DNA from: Fasciola hepatica
Lineage: Eukaryota; Platyhelminthes; Trematoda; Plagiorchiida; Fasciolidae
Length of the DNA stretch: 64,000 bases
NCBI GenBank assembly: GCA_948099385.1
Contig: CANUEZ040000105.1
Location: forward strand, 868,001-932,000
Direction of reading: 5' to 3'
The notes beneath the pieces were generated by a model. That model did not search any database and was not told the origin of the DNA. It saw only the letters and a program-made list of their open reading frames with translations. Shown here one piece after another: positions 22,386 to 33,938 of the stretch (its first letter is position 1; each line of letters begins with the position of its first letter). Position numbers and translations under genes: made by a program.

Positions 22386-22989
22386 TTTAGAGATCGAATA
22401 CTGCAGCAGCTTGCGATCAGGTCACGAACGGTCTTAGAGAGCAGGGCAAATTTTGTGGTGACGAAATGACGGACAGTTATCGAAATTTCAGCCGAATTGT
22501 GGGCCAGGTATCATGCCGAGCCATCAAAGGGAACATACACATTGGTTGTCTGGGAAAATGAAGATAGAAAAACGCAGTCTGGGATGCTCCCAGCCGGAGA
22601 TCAACGGCCAGCGGTGAAGAGAAACCTCCAGTGTCTAGAAATTGGAGCTACTTTTAAGGAATGCTGGCTACAGGCTGAAGGGAGACGACATGAATGCTGA
22701 AAATTGCAAAGACAACGAAGAAAGATAAAGATGGTTTGGTGATTATTGTGGGTCGTATGGATAAGAATCTGGGTTCAAGGCGCCAGGGTGAACTGAGAGA
22801 AGGGGAATGAGCCCAGGTTAGACCGAGTAGAGTGAATTTGGTATGATGTAGATAAGGGAAAAGAATTGTAGCCGAGCTACATCCAAAGAAGAGCGTAGCA
22901 CATGGGGCGGACAAGAGGCAAGCTCTAGGCCTACGGGTATAGTTGCCATATCCGGGCAGAAGATTACTATAGAAATGATGGGATTATTG
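22386..22989. other. Unassigned purine-rich spacer
   Basis: No coding domain. It belongs to the purine-rich block that carries the repeat units at 22990 and 23530. Confidence 0.3.
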
Positions 22990-23960
22990 AACCCGAATGA
23001 TAGTCGATAAGTAAGCCAGTTATGATTATGATGAAGTTATAGCATGTAAGACGGAAAATTCAAACGGCGAAGCTTTGAAGAGGTGAGAGTTATGGGATTC
23101 AAAGAAGAGGTTGAAACTGGACCTGAATTAACCACTCTGCAGAGTGAAAAACAAAATTCTGCGTGAAAACATGGAACAACATTGGCGGTAGGAAAGTGTT
23201 TTTAGATCAAAATGAATGGCAACTTAGCTGTGGGCAGTTAGTGAGCCATTTCTCGTAGGAGAACTGGGATTGGATTTCCTGCCAATGTTTGCGGAGGAAG
23301 TGGTAAAGGCCATAAGGTGGAAAGTAATCTGGATTAGGAGCCGGGTTAGTAGAAGGATATAGAGGGGCACAGAGGTAATGACCCTGCTGGTACCACGACA
23401 CGAGGGTCAGAGAAGTTGATGGTACTCTGAAGGAGTCAAACGTGCAAGTGTCTGTAAATGGGTGGGGGTTTAACCAGGAAAATCCACTGAGGAATCAGAT
23501 TGAAACAGGGAATGATGGAATAAATGAACCAAAATTATAGTCGATTATGCTGGGGCTATGACATTTAAGACGGATAAAATGAACGGTGGAACTCTGAAGA
23601 GGTAAGAGCTACGAGGTTCAGATATGAGGTTGAGACTGGATTTGGAGTAACCGTTCCGTAGAATAAAAAGCAAAAGTCTGCGTGAAGACGAGGAATCAAA
23701 TTGGCTGGAGGATAGTATGTGGGTGGTTAATGTGATCAGCATCCGCGAAGTCATAACTGGAGGTTGAATTACCTCGGTGAGCAGCTTCAGGTATAAGAAT
23801 TGTGACTCAATTTTCTCCAACGGGGAACCTTGCAAATGGGACGGGCAAGAAAGAGGCTGTAGACCTAAGACAATACTTGCCATTTTGAGTGGGCGTTGTC
23901 TCTGTGGATTATATGACCGCGAAACACAAGGTTGTACACGAGGGATTATTAAAACTTGAG
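22990..23960. repeat. Purine-rich dispersed repeat units U1 and U2
   Basis: Sequences starting near 22993 and 23533 align by eye for about 210 bp (shared AAGACGGA, CTTTGAAGAGGT/CTCTGAAGAGGT, GAGGTTGA, TCTGCGTGAA blocks), and a third related unit starts near 45195. Spacing of U1 and U2 is about 540 bp. No reading frame is conserved among them, so this is a non-coding dispersed repeat of unknown type. Confidence 0.5.
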
Positions 23961-24079
23961 TGATATGCGAATACCTATGTGGTACGCAACTCTCCTGGCC
24001 CGTGGCCCAGACCCGTGTGCCAGTAATCCAAACCAACTTCGTACGCTCACTCCTCCGAAGTGTACGGATCATTGTTTAA

Positions 24080-25640
24080 TACGAGTGTCAGAACATCGAG
24101 CAGTTTGTCTAATTCCTCTTTAAACCTCGGTAAGTGGTCTATTGGACGGACATTTGGTGGAAGCTTAGTTCATATTTGTGAATATTTACCAATAACAAAT
24201 TGGACCGTAAACTGGTCCTCGAGGACGGCACAATGACCGAAAGACCTATGTGTCATAATGAATACCTTAAGCTTATTGGGTCTCGTACCACAGGAAAAGT
24301 TTTTGCAGGATCTGCATTTTAATAGTTAGTGGAAAAAGGACAAGTTGTTCTTTATCCGTCTGAGCCAAAGAGATTCGAGCTGTAGCAGGTCACAGCGCTG
24401 CTTATAGTTGAGAGTAGACGAATAGCCACCTACTTGTTAGGTAAAGGTGCCTTGAACATTTTTGATGGCAATCCTGTCAGTCTGGCGCATGTTAGAGCCG
24501 ACTATTTACCCACACGCTAGCAATGATGTTACGTGTGTTGTTTAGACACTGAGTCTACTTTTGCTCATAAGGAATGTTCTGCAAACGAGTCTCATTAACC
24601 TGCGCGGCCTATCAATTTGAGTGTCTGTTTGCTCCGAGAAGTTGAACGAACAGGAGTAGTATACCCTCGGGTCGAGTGGTGATGATTCGTTGAGGATAAG
24701 GTGACCACCTTCACTAAACTTTTTGGGAGGGACATGAACCTTGTGTGCTAGAATGCGGCTTTTGTCCGCCGAGAACTTCAGTACCCTATCGGTACACCGC
24801 GAATTGAGCATCCGTTAGTCCTCCGATATTTTTGCTTTAGTACTAACAGGGGAATTATGGTCAAATTTGTTCAACTTAACATCAGTAAATAAAAACGGAG
24901 TTCCACGGCGAACCGCGGTAAACATACCATTTACGTACATGAGGAACAACAACGGGGCCAGCACACTACCTTGGATCACACCGCTGGTTACAAGGCCGGG
25001 TATGGAAACTGTGCCATCAGTGTTCACCACTTGACTGCTCGAGGACAAGTACGATTCTAGCCAGGCACATATTGGGTCAAAAATGCCGTACTTCTTGACC
25101 TTTGTCAACAGACGAATAAGAGATACCCTGTAAAAAGCTTTTGACATGTCTGAAAAGACTGAGATCACTGCCTTACCATCTTTGACAGCTATGGTAATAA
25201 GGTTCAGAACGTCAGTTATGCAAGTTGCGCAGGATCGGCGTTTTGGGAAACCTTGCTGGCCTTCACCCATAAGGTGATTTTTGGGAGGTGACCTGTTGGG
25301 TCAATTTTTATTAACCTTTCTATAATCTTCGACAGTACTGGGTTATGATTCACAGGCCTGTATTTGTCCGGGCCCTCCCGTGTTCCCCTCTTATGAATTG
25401 GAATAATATCCGAAGTTTTGACCACATTATAGAGCACCGACCAAACTGCATAGACAAATTGAATAAATATGGTAAAAGAATTAGAGTAAATGGGCCACGC
25501 ATTTCAAAGATGGCTGATGGCAATGAGTTTGATCCGGGGTGGAAAGAGGTTTTGATATTTGAAATTGAAGGCTCGATTTTGGAGGGTAGGAATGTTACAG
25601 AAGACAGTGGATCTCATGAGGATACTGGTGGATTGTAGAA
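24080..25640 (-). pseudogene. LINE IV, CR1-like reverse transcriptase remnant
   Basis: Read right to left: PGSNSLPSAIFEMRGP (about 25540), SDIIPIHKRGTREGPDKYRP (about 25400-25345), GFPKRRSCATCI (about 25245), FSDMSKAFYRVSLIR (about 25150, first catalytic region, with KAFYR instead of KAFDR), SGVIQGSVLAPLLF (about 24990), FLFTDVKLNKF at the FADD position (catalytic pair damaged), LKFSADKSRIL (about 24780), YSCSFNFSEQ (about 24650) and a C-terminal KLPPNVRPIDHLPRF block (about 24150). Stops and frame changes are frequent. The 5' end (endonuclease, ORF1) is missing. The block wording is closest to LINE III. Confidence 0.8.
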
Positions 25641-26297
25641 AAATGGTGCTGTGCCACCTCTATAAATACCGGAGAATACATCACAAATGCAAAATATTTT
25701 GAACGAGAGTCTCTTCTGAGCCACAATTCTGAATATTTATTAGCTTGGTCTGCACTGGCTTTAGATACAGAAATCTCTGGAATTGTGTATTTATGAGGAC
25801 TCCGGACCTAATATCCCATGTTAAAAACACCTTATTAAGAAAACGTTTTCACATTACTTGTCGATTTTACCGTGTGTTATAAATTTGAATGTTCTGTTCG
25901 TTTTAATACATTCCTGTCATTGCGGCCAGTTTTTGGCAGTGGCTGTTGTAATACTCTCAGACAGATCGCCATGTCTATCTTCATCGGTATAAGTGTTGAT
26001 GCTTGCTGATGCACTCACTGAACCACGGCCCACCGAGTTTTCTTTCCGTCTATTCGGATCGTAAAGTGCAACCCCCACGGAGACATTGCGTCTCGCATAA
26101 TACACTGTTAGTTGTCGTCTCTCAGGCTACTCTGTTAATCATCGCACTGCGTTTGGTCGGTTTCTTGTGTTTTTCGGAGGGTAAACTCCATTTACTTTTA
26201 TTTATCATTTCATCTGTAGATGGAAAATATCCACCTGAAGTTGCTTGGTTGTTCCAAAACTGAAATATGGAGGAGCAAGAAGCAGATCACAGTTCGC
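25641..26297. other. Unassigned; probable 5' end of the TNP2-type transposon
   Basis: No domain was recognised. The 5' terminus and promoter of the transposase gene at 26298 should lie here, but I could not identify a terminal inverted repeat. Confidence 0.35.
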
Positions 26298-28455
26298 ATG
26301 GCTAATAGAGGCGACTCCAACTCACCCTCATACGGGATGATGGGGTAAGAAGTTAGCCGCTTTGAAGTTAGTTACAAATTCCCAGGTAATTGTCCCTTCC
26401 AAGGAAAAACGAGTCCGATAATTTAATTGATGACATGGACAGCCCTGAAAAACGGAAGATGTCACTGGCAGCAATTGAGGAGCAACAAGTCACAGGTGCT
26501 ACGGTCTCTACCGCTGTTAGGTAATGCACACTGATTTTTTCAATGCGGGTAGTTGCGAGAACTCGAGGAAGGATAGCACGTGCACACCAGAGGAGTGGGA
26601 GTCAACTCATTTGGCTGCGGCCAACTTCACGAAAAGTAAGCTTCATGGTGATCAGCAATGTATGCAACAGAATCGTCGTTGACAGACGGAGAAGCGAAAT
26701 TTACAACACCGATCACAATGATAACCCTCCTCACAGAAGGTAAATGAAGAGTTTATTCTATACGTTCCAGCTTTTTTCGGCCAGAGATGTAGTGAGGCAG
26801 GCCGCTATGCAGATGAAATCATCAATGGCCGACTTTAAGACTTTATTACGAGCTCTGAGACAGTTAAAGCTTGACTTGACATTAGATATGACGTCGTTGC
26901 TGGGGGCACCAAGGAGAATCCAAAAAAACGTTGGAGCTGGCGGTTACGTACCTTTTGGACTAAGTGAAACTTGCAACAAGTTCTGAAGTATAAGACTGTC
27001 ACAACCGGCTGCTGCGTTAATATCCAGTTGCACGTTGACGGTATGAGCTTGTTTCGTGGCTCATCGCACAAGCTGTGGCCAATATTGTTTCACCTCCTGG
27101 ACCCCACGTCGCGAGTATTTATTGCTGGTCTATATAGTGGGATGTCCAAACCTACTGGCGTGCATCAATATTTGAAAGGCCCGATGCAAGAATCGGCATC
27201 ATTATTATCCGATGGCATCATCATTCTTGGGAGTGGTCTTCATTGCAGAATTGGTTTGCGGAATGCTGTGGCAGATAATCCAGCCAAGGCAATGCTCGAG
27301 CAGGTTGAGCATCACTCTGGGTTATACAGCTGTCACAGATGCACCCAATGAGGCTATTGCGTCCAGCTCCGTCCCATTTTTCCATCAACCACAGGAAGGT
27401 TAAGCAATGACGTTGACTTTCCAAATCGTTACCAAGGTAGTCATGATACTGGTATTTCCCTGTCCGAAGTACTACCGGTGGCTATGTTAGCCCTCTCTCC
27501 TAACGATTACGTGCTCAGTGTCTGTCTCGGAATAAAGCGACGGTTATTCGGTCTTTGGCGCAAATCTCGTCCCAGAAGTAGACCGATTCTGAATTTGAGT
27601 GATGCTCGATAGGTGAGCGAACACCCGAGAGCCTAAGACAAATATATGACATGTGAATTGCCTCGCGTGTGTCAAACGCTGTAAGACATCGAATACCGGA
27701 AAGCAATGGAGTTCAGGCAATGATTGTTATATCTCGGACCCGCGGTTTTCAAGAAAGTATTGCCGGCCGATCACTACAAAAACTTCATGTTGTTTTCTGT
27801 GTTCACTTACATTTTGTGTAGCGCAAAGTGGTCTCCCTACTATTTGGACTATATGGCTAGCCATTTGCTCCGGGTTGTCCAGAAATTCATGACGTTGTAC
27901 TGAGAAAAGGAGGTAGTATTCAACGAGCACAGTTGGCAGCACATCAGCGCTAATGTGCGGATTCACGGACCACTGGACTACTTCTCAGCCATTACGTTTG
28001 AGTCCCACATGCAGATTATCCGCAGTTGTGTGACCAGTCGACACCTGACTGCGGAACAAGTGTTTCGTCGCACTGAGAAACAATGTGCTGAGGCCAACCT
28101 GTACACAAATGTGAGATTCTTGGACAACACGTTTCCCGGGTCCGTGAGACGGAGAGGTCTAAAAGGCCAATTGATCGTCACTGGTTCAACAATTTATAGC
28201 AATAAAACCCCAAATGACTGTTCATCGATCGACCGCAGACCAGCTGTCATCCAAAGAATGGAAGGCCGACTGTTGCATACTTATTTCTTTGAACACTGTG
28301 ACAAATTCTTCGACTACGCAATTCCCTCTGGGCAGTTGGGCATATTCCTTTGTCACAGTTTGTCCAAGAGCGTGGTCTGCTACGGCCTAAATGGGGTCAC
28401 GTACAAAGGTATATTGCTACCTTACAGTGACAATTGGGTGTTATATCCCATTTAG
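26298..28455 (+). pseudogene. TNP2-like (CMC superfamily) transposase, multi-exon, decayed
   Basis: ATG 26298 opens a frame that stays open through exons 26298-26344, 26404-26520, 26553-26635, 26671-26739 and 26787 onward. Every intron has GT...AG ends and matching phase, and lengths are 59, 32, 35 and 47 nt. The N-terminus is acidic (LIDDMDSPEKRKM). The last exon holds MADFKTLLRALRQL (about 26824), LGAPRRIQKNVGAGGY (about 26905), NIQLHVDGMSLFRG (about 27018, typical of this transposase group), RCTQ at a zinc-binding-like position, PNDYVLSVCLGIKRRL (about 27500), HISANVRIHGPLDYFSA (about 27940) and a C-terminal LPYSDNWVLYPI before the TAG at 28453. One frameshift (about 26965) and at least six in-frame stops after 27350 inactivate it. 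Confidence 0.75.
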
Positions 28456-28514
28456 CACACATGGGCGAATTTAAGGTAAATCTCCGAAAGTAGTTCATAT
28501 TTAGTGCACTTCAG

Positions 28515-29774
28515 ATGTTTATGGTTGTCGAATTCTAAGTGTATACCTCCGTTGCCGTTGTAAATGAAAAACGGATGATTGGCCACAGCAAGGATAGTTG
28601 GCCTCTTTGCCCTGCCAGCAGAGTCCAGAAGCCGGCTCGTGAGGGCCACCCATCACAACCTGTCACGGCTGTTTACGATGTTAAGATGCATAAAAGTTTA
28701 GGTAAGTGCCTGCTCCGTGTCCGTCACTTGTAGATGCATTCGACGATGCTTTCCGCTGTCAATGACTTCTGGAAGAATTGTTGGAACTACCATCCTCCGA
28801 CGCAACAGCGGCGATGGACTGCTTTTCTGAAAGGAATATGTATACGAACTAATGTTGACAAAATATCTTTTTCAGGAGACCGAAGCACTTTTCAGGTACG
28901 AGTTCCGATGAGGAAAACAAGCGATGGAAAACCCCACCAAATGGCATTGGTCTGTCGCCACCGCTGGTTCTGGAAGACATGTCCGCCACTACACCTCTGA
29001 AATGGAGTCCACCGGAGGCAACCCCTAACGTCAACTATCTTTGGTGTCCAGTAGTTACCACGTACGTACTTATCTATTTCGATGACGTGTACAGATCCCA
29101 AGTCACAACTAGTTCCATTATACTGGCAACATCAACCCCTATTCGAGACACTCGGAGGCACTTTGTACAGTACGCGCATGTTTAAAATAGATTGTCTTTT
29201 TTTCTACATTAAAGAAAACGGAAACAGTTAGGCAGGTAAAAATATGTAACAGATTGAGCTTGGGAACAAATTACCTATGGGAAAACTTCGGTGTGTATAT
29301 CCTACCTTGGATGTTTCACTCAATAATTGCAGCTATTATGAATGATCTCACCAATCGAGCTGTGGAACTGCAGAAAACGACGGAGGGCGTCAAGTCGAAA
29401 CTGTGCAAATTTGAACATGTTTCCGGCGCATCGGCGCAGTCCATGCAGTGCTTTATTCACGTGCAAAACGCATGGGAGGTCAAGGGGTTGAATGAAAAAT
29501 TGGAAGATGAAACTTTCTACAAACAAATGGTAAATTATATTGTTCATAAATTTCCCACTAGCAGTTGCACTTCCTTGTTGCAACGGGAAGGCGAACAGTT
29601 AGGGATTGTGTACGTCAGATAATGCGCACTCTGATCTCCGACTGCTTTTTGCACGATCTGAACTGGCACGGTGTCCACGGGCGTCAACCATTTGCCAATA
29701 CAAGAGTCTGTAGAATAACTGTCGATGAGTATGCCTTTCTGTGTTATCCTATCCTGTATTCATGGAAGCAGTAA
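28515..29774 (+). pseudogene. DUF4806-like transposon accessory gene, multi-exon, decayed
   Basis: ATG 28515 follows an AG directly (CTTCAG|ATG). Exon 1 encodes MFMVVEF, a stop (28536), then SVAVVNEKRMIG and TAVYDVKMHKSL. It ends at 28701 before a consensus GTAAGT donor, and a 32-nt intron runs to 28733. Exon 2 (28734-28833) continues in phase with DAFDDAFRCQ and LEELLELPSSDATAAM, with one stop. Exon 3 starts after TTTTTCAG at 28876 with HFSGTSSDEENKRW. Later frames contain FIHVQNAWEVKGLNEKLED (about 29451) and, after a frameshift, VRQIMRTLISDCFLHDLNW (about 29610), the pattern of the DUF4806 domain. Role unknown; in related elements it may bind DNA or the transposase. The family name is from memory and needs an HMM search. 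Confidence 0.65.
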
Positions 29775-31767
29775 CGAAGCACAATTTTCCCGGAGCTACA
29801 ACACATTTTTAAACGAAAAGATCCAACGTTGGATTCAAAGGTGCCGACCGACTGATTTCATTAGCACTGATTCAGCAACTAAGGACAAAGCCGTCCAGAC
29901 CAAAAGTGTTGAGATCAGTTTTGGCTTGATCATCTCTAATATATTATGCATTGCTGAACCCTCTCATAAGCAGGTTTCTAAAATTGAAAATTATAAGACA
30001 TTTCTTTCTGCACAGATTCAACAAGTACATTATTTCCGTTGTTTCAGGCACTGCAAAGTACACAAACGTGACCCATGGTTTGATGACGATTGTTCGCTGA
30101 CGAGCCAAGTGCACAAGGATCTATCAGTAGCGAAATATATAAATATCACCCATAAAACCTGTGTTTTGTTTGAACTCCGGGGTTTAATTCCGCTAAATGT
30201 TTTATGCGGAATTATGGTTAAGTTTATTGTAAGATGGTCCTGTTTATGCGCTTGTGCTAAACTTCGGCTATTTCGTGGATTACCAGTATATTATTTAGCA
30301 CGTTTTCATTTTGATGTTGAAGTTAGTGTTACGAATTTGATAGGATCAGAGGGGTCCTTTTCGATAAGCTTCCGTGACTATCAACTGAGTGTCCCCTAAC
30401 CGCCTTTTGAATGCCCTTTTTGTTTTAAATGGGACACTCAGCTGACAGTCGGAGGACACTCATGGGACGGCCAGGGGAAACTCAGGTAACGTTCAAGTGA
30501 CGGTTGTGCTGCTTAGGGGATGTTGTGACATATGCAGTTGTCTTCACGAAGACGATTGCATTTTTTTGCATTCTGCAGCGGTCGCGGGATTTCCGATGCC
30601 ACTGAGTCAAGAAACTGACTAGCTTCACTTAGGTTCCTGGGACCAGGGTGTGCCGTGGGCTCAAGAACGTAGGTTAGTGATGGTAGTCTTCATAATATCT
30701 TATCTGCCGACGCGATCTGGGCAGACGTACGTGCCAAGTTACTTTCAATGGCGCTGGCTCTTCTACTGGCTTCCCCAAGTATTTCTACCATATACACGGT
30801 ACCTTTGTGTTCAGGTCGTTTGAGTTCCTGAGTCACTCTAGAGCGAGTAGCCATTGGTACAGACCGTTTGCTCGGTAGCAATGCCATTTCTTTTCACAGA
30901 GTGTTAGTGGTAGGCTATGTGATCTATGATGATGACTAACGGATAGACAACCCAAAGGCGGGTAGTTATAGCTACTGCTGTTTTTCTTTAGCTGGCTCTG
31001 AGTAGCCCACACGAATCATGGGGGACTAATAATTTTTATAAGGGAAAGATTTCTTAGATATGGCAATGGTGAAAAGTTTTATATAGGTTGCTTGGGAAAT
31101 ATTCCTAGAAAAACTAACACGAAAAATTAGCAAAATCTACAAAACCTCGCCTTGGGGTAGCGCAATGAAAGGGTCCACCATTGAAGCCTTCCGCCTAATG
31201 ATTCAGATGAAATCCCCGACAGTGAATAGGTGAAACATTGGATTTCTTTCCTAATTCACTTTACCCGGACTTCGGTAGATCAGCACCTCTGGTCAAACAG
31301 TAGAGATAAAGAGTATGTCCGATATAAGCAGTATTCTCTACTTCCTCACGTCTAGCGATCAACCACAGTCCATGGTAATTTTTAGGTTGACAGTCGGTTA
31401 GCGGCCCAGGGGTCTACGCACTTCTTAGAAAATGGCCTCCAGAAAGGTAAATTTGTGAGCTTCCATCAGTCCAACTGAAGTCGAAGATATGCACTGTTCG
31501 TTAGGCCGATTTGAACCAGAGGCCTACACGTCATTACAAGCAGTTTACAAGCCCTCCGTGGTCTGTTGCCGGCGTTTATCTGAATCCTGAACATTCGGCT
31601 TTACAGAGAACCGTGTAAACAGCTTCAACTTAAGAGTATATCGCCAGTCATTGTCCAGAAGCACCTGCATACGGCGGCTTGCTTACAGCAGGCGCGACCA
31701 AGGGCCAGAGATAAGCAAGACAGCGCACCTATCAGGGCATGATTTGCGTCTACGGGGTAAACCAAAT
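29775..31767. other. Unassigned, 2 kb, with a short hairpin
   Basis: The 3' end of the transposon should lie in the first part. At 30385-30395 and 30431-30441 there is an exact 11-bp inverted repeat (CTGAGTGTCCC) around a 35-nt loop. No other feature was recognised. Confidence 0.35.
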
Positions 31768-32211
31768 CTAAGGAAAATCTCTCAACTGATCCAAGTCAAC
31801 GGTGGACTTTGAAAACATGGCCAGCCTGAGTCCAACTTTGTAAAGACATGGGATAACGACGTGTGAGTCTTTGCCGCTCTCGCTGGTAAAAATTGAAGAG
31901 GCCGGAAACAACCTGTGGTCGGAGCACAGCTGGATAGGTCGATCACTGTTATCGGTACTATAGGTCGGCATAGCAAGCGAGCATCCAGTGCGCGTTTTAG
32001 AGTCCCTCACACGGTAAACCTTACCGTTGGGGTTTAGAACAATGACCATCACGTTCATATAAAACACACTTTGAAGCATCTGAGGAGAATCTTGGTAGAT
32101 TTCGTCCCGGGTCTCAGAAATTCTGCAGTCAATGGGATGTAAGAGGACAAGGCGAAAAAGCATCGACCTGCCAGCCGGTAGATATTGACATACACACAAC
32201 CGTTCAACCAA
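31768..32211 (-). pseudogene. RTE-like LINE endonuclease fragment
   Basis: The minus-strand frame reads LLHPIDCRISETRDEIYQD (cf. the APTD...KDxFYxxL block), then VFYMNVMVIVLNPNGKVYR, where the family has VIVAGDFNAxVG, and DNSDRPIQLCSDHRLFPAS, matching the NGxRLxxLCxxHxLxxxNT block of RTE/BovB endonucleases. The GDFN motif is lost (VLNPN). The domain is cut at both ends and opposes the LINE fragment at 32401. Confidence 0.7.
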
Positions 32212-32400
32212 ACCGCTTATGAACGACTACCGACTGGAATCCACCATAGCGGTGAAAACGTGGCTCTCTTACTCGGGGCGATCCCAACTCCGGCATCAGC
32301 ACAGACACTAGATAGCGGATCACTCGATACGCGAACAGTAAAACGAGAGGCTGAGGCTGTGCCAGAGGTGCGAACCGTGATCTTAGAGGTGGGGTCTTAA
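32212..32400. other. Unassigned junction
   Basis: Short sequence between two oppositely oriented LINE fragments. No domain is readable. Confidence 0.3.
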
Positions 32401-32853
32401 GTGCACATTTCAGAAGCACAGCATGTCTATTTTGAGTACGGTAGTCAGATAGTGCACTCTGGTCTTGTCCGAGACCGTGAGATCCTAGAAAGGGTTCAGC
32501 GGGCCTCCACCAAGGCAGTAAGTGGTCTATCCCATCTACCTTATCCCGTCCGCCTCTCACTCCTCAACCTCTATCCCCTTGACGTAAGACGCGTAACAGG
32601 TGATCTGTTTTTGATGTTTCACCTTTTTGAAACAGGTCAAAGCGATTACTTCTTCTCCGTCTGTCCAGCCTCCTCTCTCCGTGGTCACAGCAGGAAAGTT
32701 ATCAAACCGAGGCCACGCACTTCACTAAGGATTAACTTTTTTAGCTATAGGGTTATTACCATGTGGAATGCACTTCCGGAAGATATTGTTCTGTCGCAGG
32801 ACAAAACTATCTTCAAGAAAAAGCTAGACATCTACCTGGGTCTCTCCCAATAA
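32401..32853 (+). pseudogene. CR1-like LINE RT C-terminal fragment
   Basis: A 150-residue open frame that contains only the post-catalytic part of a LINE RT: VYFEYGSQIVHSGLVRDR (residues about 9-26), LERVQRASTKAVSGL (about 30-44), LNLYPLDVRRVTGDL and a final VITMWNALPEDIVLSQDKTI block before the natural stop at 32851. The catalytic region upstream is missing, consistent with 5' truncation. The frame is uninterrupted, so this is a relatively young fragment of a subfamily different from LINEs I-V. An A-rich tail (32866-32882) follows closely. Confidence 0.8.
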
Positions 32854-33000
32854 TTCCCTTTGTCAAAAAAAAACAAACAAAATAGTTGTCCTTTATCGCA
32901 TATATGTTCATGAATGCCGCACTCCCACTCAGCTTAAGGCACTGTCCACAGTGTGACACTGAATGAGGTTATATGTATCTTGTTTTCGCTGCCACCCCCG

Positions 33001-33012
33001 CCCCCCCCCCCC
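33001..33012 (+). repeat. Poly(C) tract
   Basis: Twelve consecutive C residues; similar runs of 10 and 9 occur at 6091-6100 and 10432-10440. Confidence 0.9.
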
Positions 33013-33365
33013 GCTTCTTTTTACTCTCGTTTCAGCTCGGTGAATCCGACAGAAGATCAAAGATTTCCTAAAGAACCGGGACAATTGGGCTTAAAGCCTC
33101 GAACCCGTGTAGTACTTCAAGACTTCAAGACTAGTGGAGGCAGCTGTTTGACCTATCCAATAGTGTGCGGAAGTTGAAGGCAGCCAATTGAAGTAAGCAC
33201 GTAGGCTTAATGGTTTTTTTTCATGCCTTAATTCTGAGCTTTTGCCTTCACCGGAGCCGCAGATACTCTTGGCCTTTTGCGTCGACCATGAATAAAGAGA
33301 ACGTTGGGAAATAAGTGAAGCGTTTTACAGGAGAGGTGCCAAAGATTTCAGGCAAATGATATCTT

Positions 33366-33790
33366 TGTATTGACCCCGAGTTTTCAGAGAAAATTGAAAG
33401 CTTTCCGGCCGTCATTTTGGATCTTCTTTCTCCACGATATTTTCTGACGTTTGACATAGACCTCGCTGTTTTTCTCGGTTGTGCAGGTTGAACTGGACTG
33501 ACTCTTCCGGGGTTTCTTCCCACCTAGTTCTGAATCACTCTGCACTTTTGGTTGTTTGGCGATTTTACTCACTCGCTGTTCGCATTCTGCTCAGCAGTTG
33601 CATTCTATTTTATTCGGTGTATTTCTCTTTCCGGTACGGTTTCGCTGCCACAATATATGGAATTCACCTTCGCATTTGTCAACTGACATGCTTCTTCACT
33701 ATTGGCTCAATAAAGGGGGAATACTTTGATAATCCTCTATCAGACCGAATATAAGACACCTTCGTCAGCAGCGTTCAAACGTTTTCTTTT
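33366..33790 (+). repeat. LTR, Gypsy-type family 2, copy 2
   Basis: Aligns along its length with 251-673: shared GACGTTTGACATAGACCTCG-like, TTTGGTTGTTTGGCGA and CGGTGTATTTCTC blocks and a shared TATA-like segment (33650-33658). It starts TGTATT; the 3' end is degraded and no target-site duplication is obvious. No primer-binding site or gag follows, so it is a solo or truncated LTR. Confidence 0.65.
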
Positions 33791-33938
33791 CCCCCCACAT
33801 CACAGAAGGGGTTTTTCAGGAACACCTACCTGAGCTTCTGACTCAAACGTCTGGCCAACATGGGAACAGGGCGGTAGTCGATCAAGCAAACGTGACCAAA
33901 GAGCCTCTAGTCCAAAGGCTGCCCATCTAAGGCAGAGG

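Larger units (their letters stand above)
26298..29774 (+). mobile_element. Two-gene DNA transposon (TNP2-like transposase plus DUF4806-like gene)
   Basis: Two tandem plus-strand genes lie 59 bp apart (28456-28514). The first resembles the TNP2-type transposases of CACTA/En-Spm (CMC) elements in animals. The second resembles the DUF4806 proteins that, as I recall, often accompany them. Both contain introns with consistent phase and both are broken by stops. Terminal inverted repeats (expected to start CACTA/CACTG in that superfamily) and target-site duplications were not found, so the outer limits are unknown and only the coding span is given. Confidence 0.7.

Noticed and set aside
32866..32882. 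The A-rich run as a processed-pseudogene poly(A) tail
   Set aside because: It follows the natural stop of a LINE RT C-terminus, so a LINE 3' end is the simpler reading.
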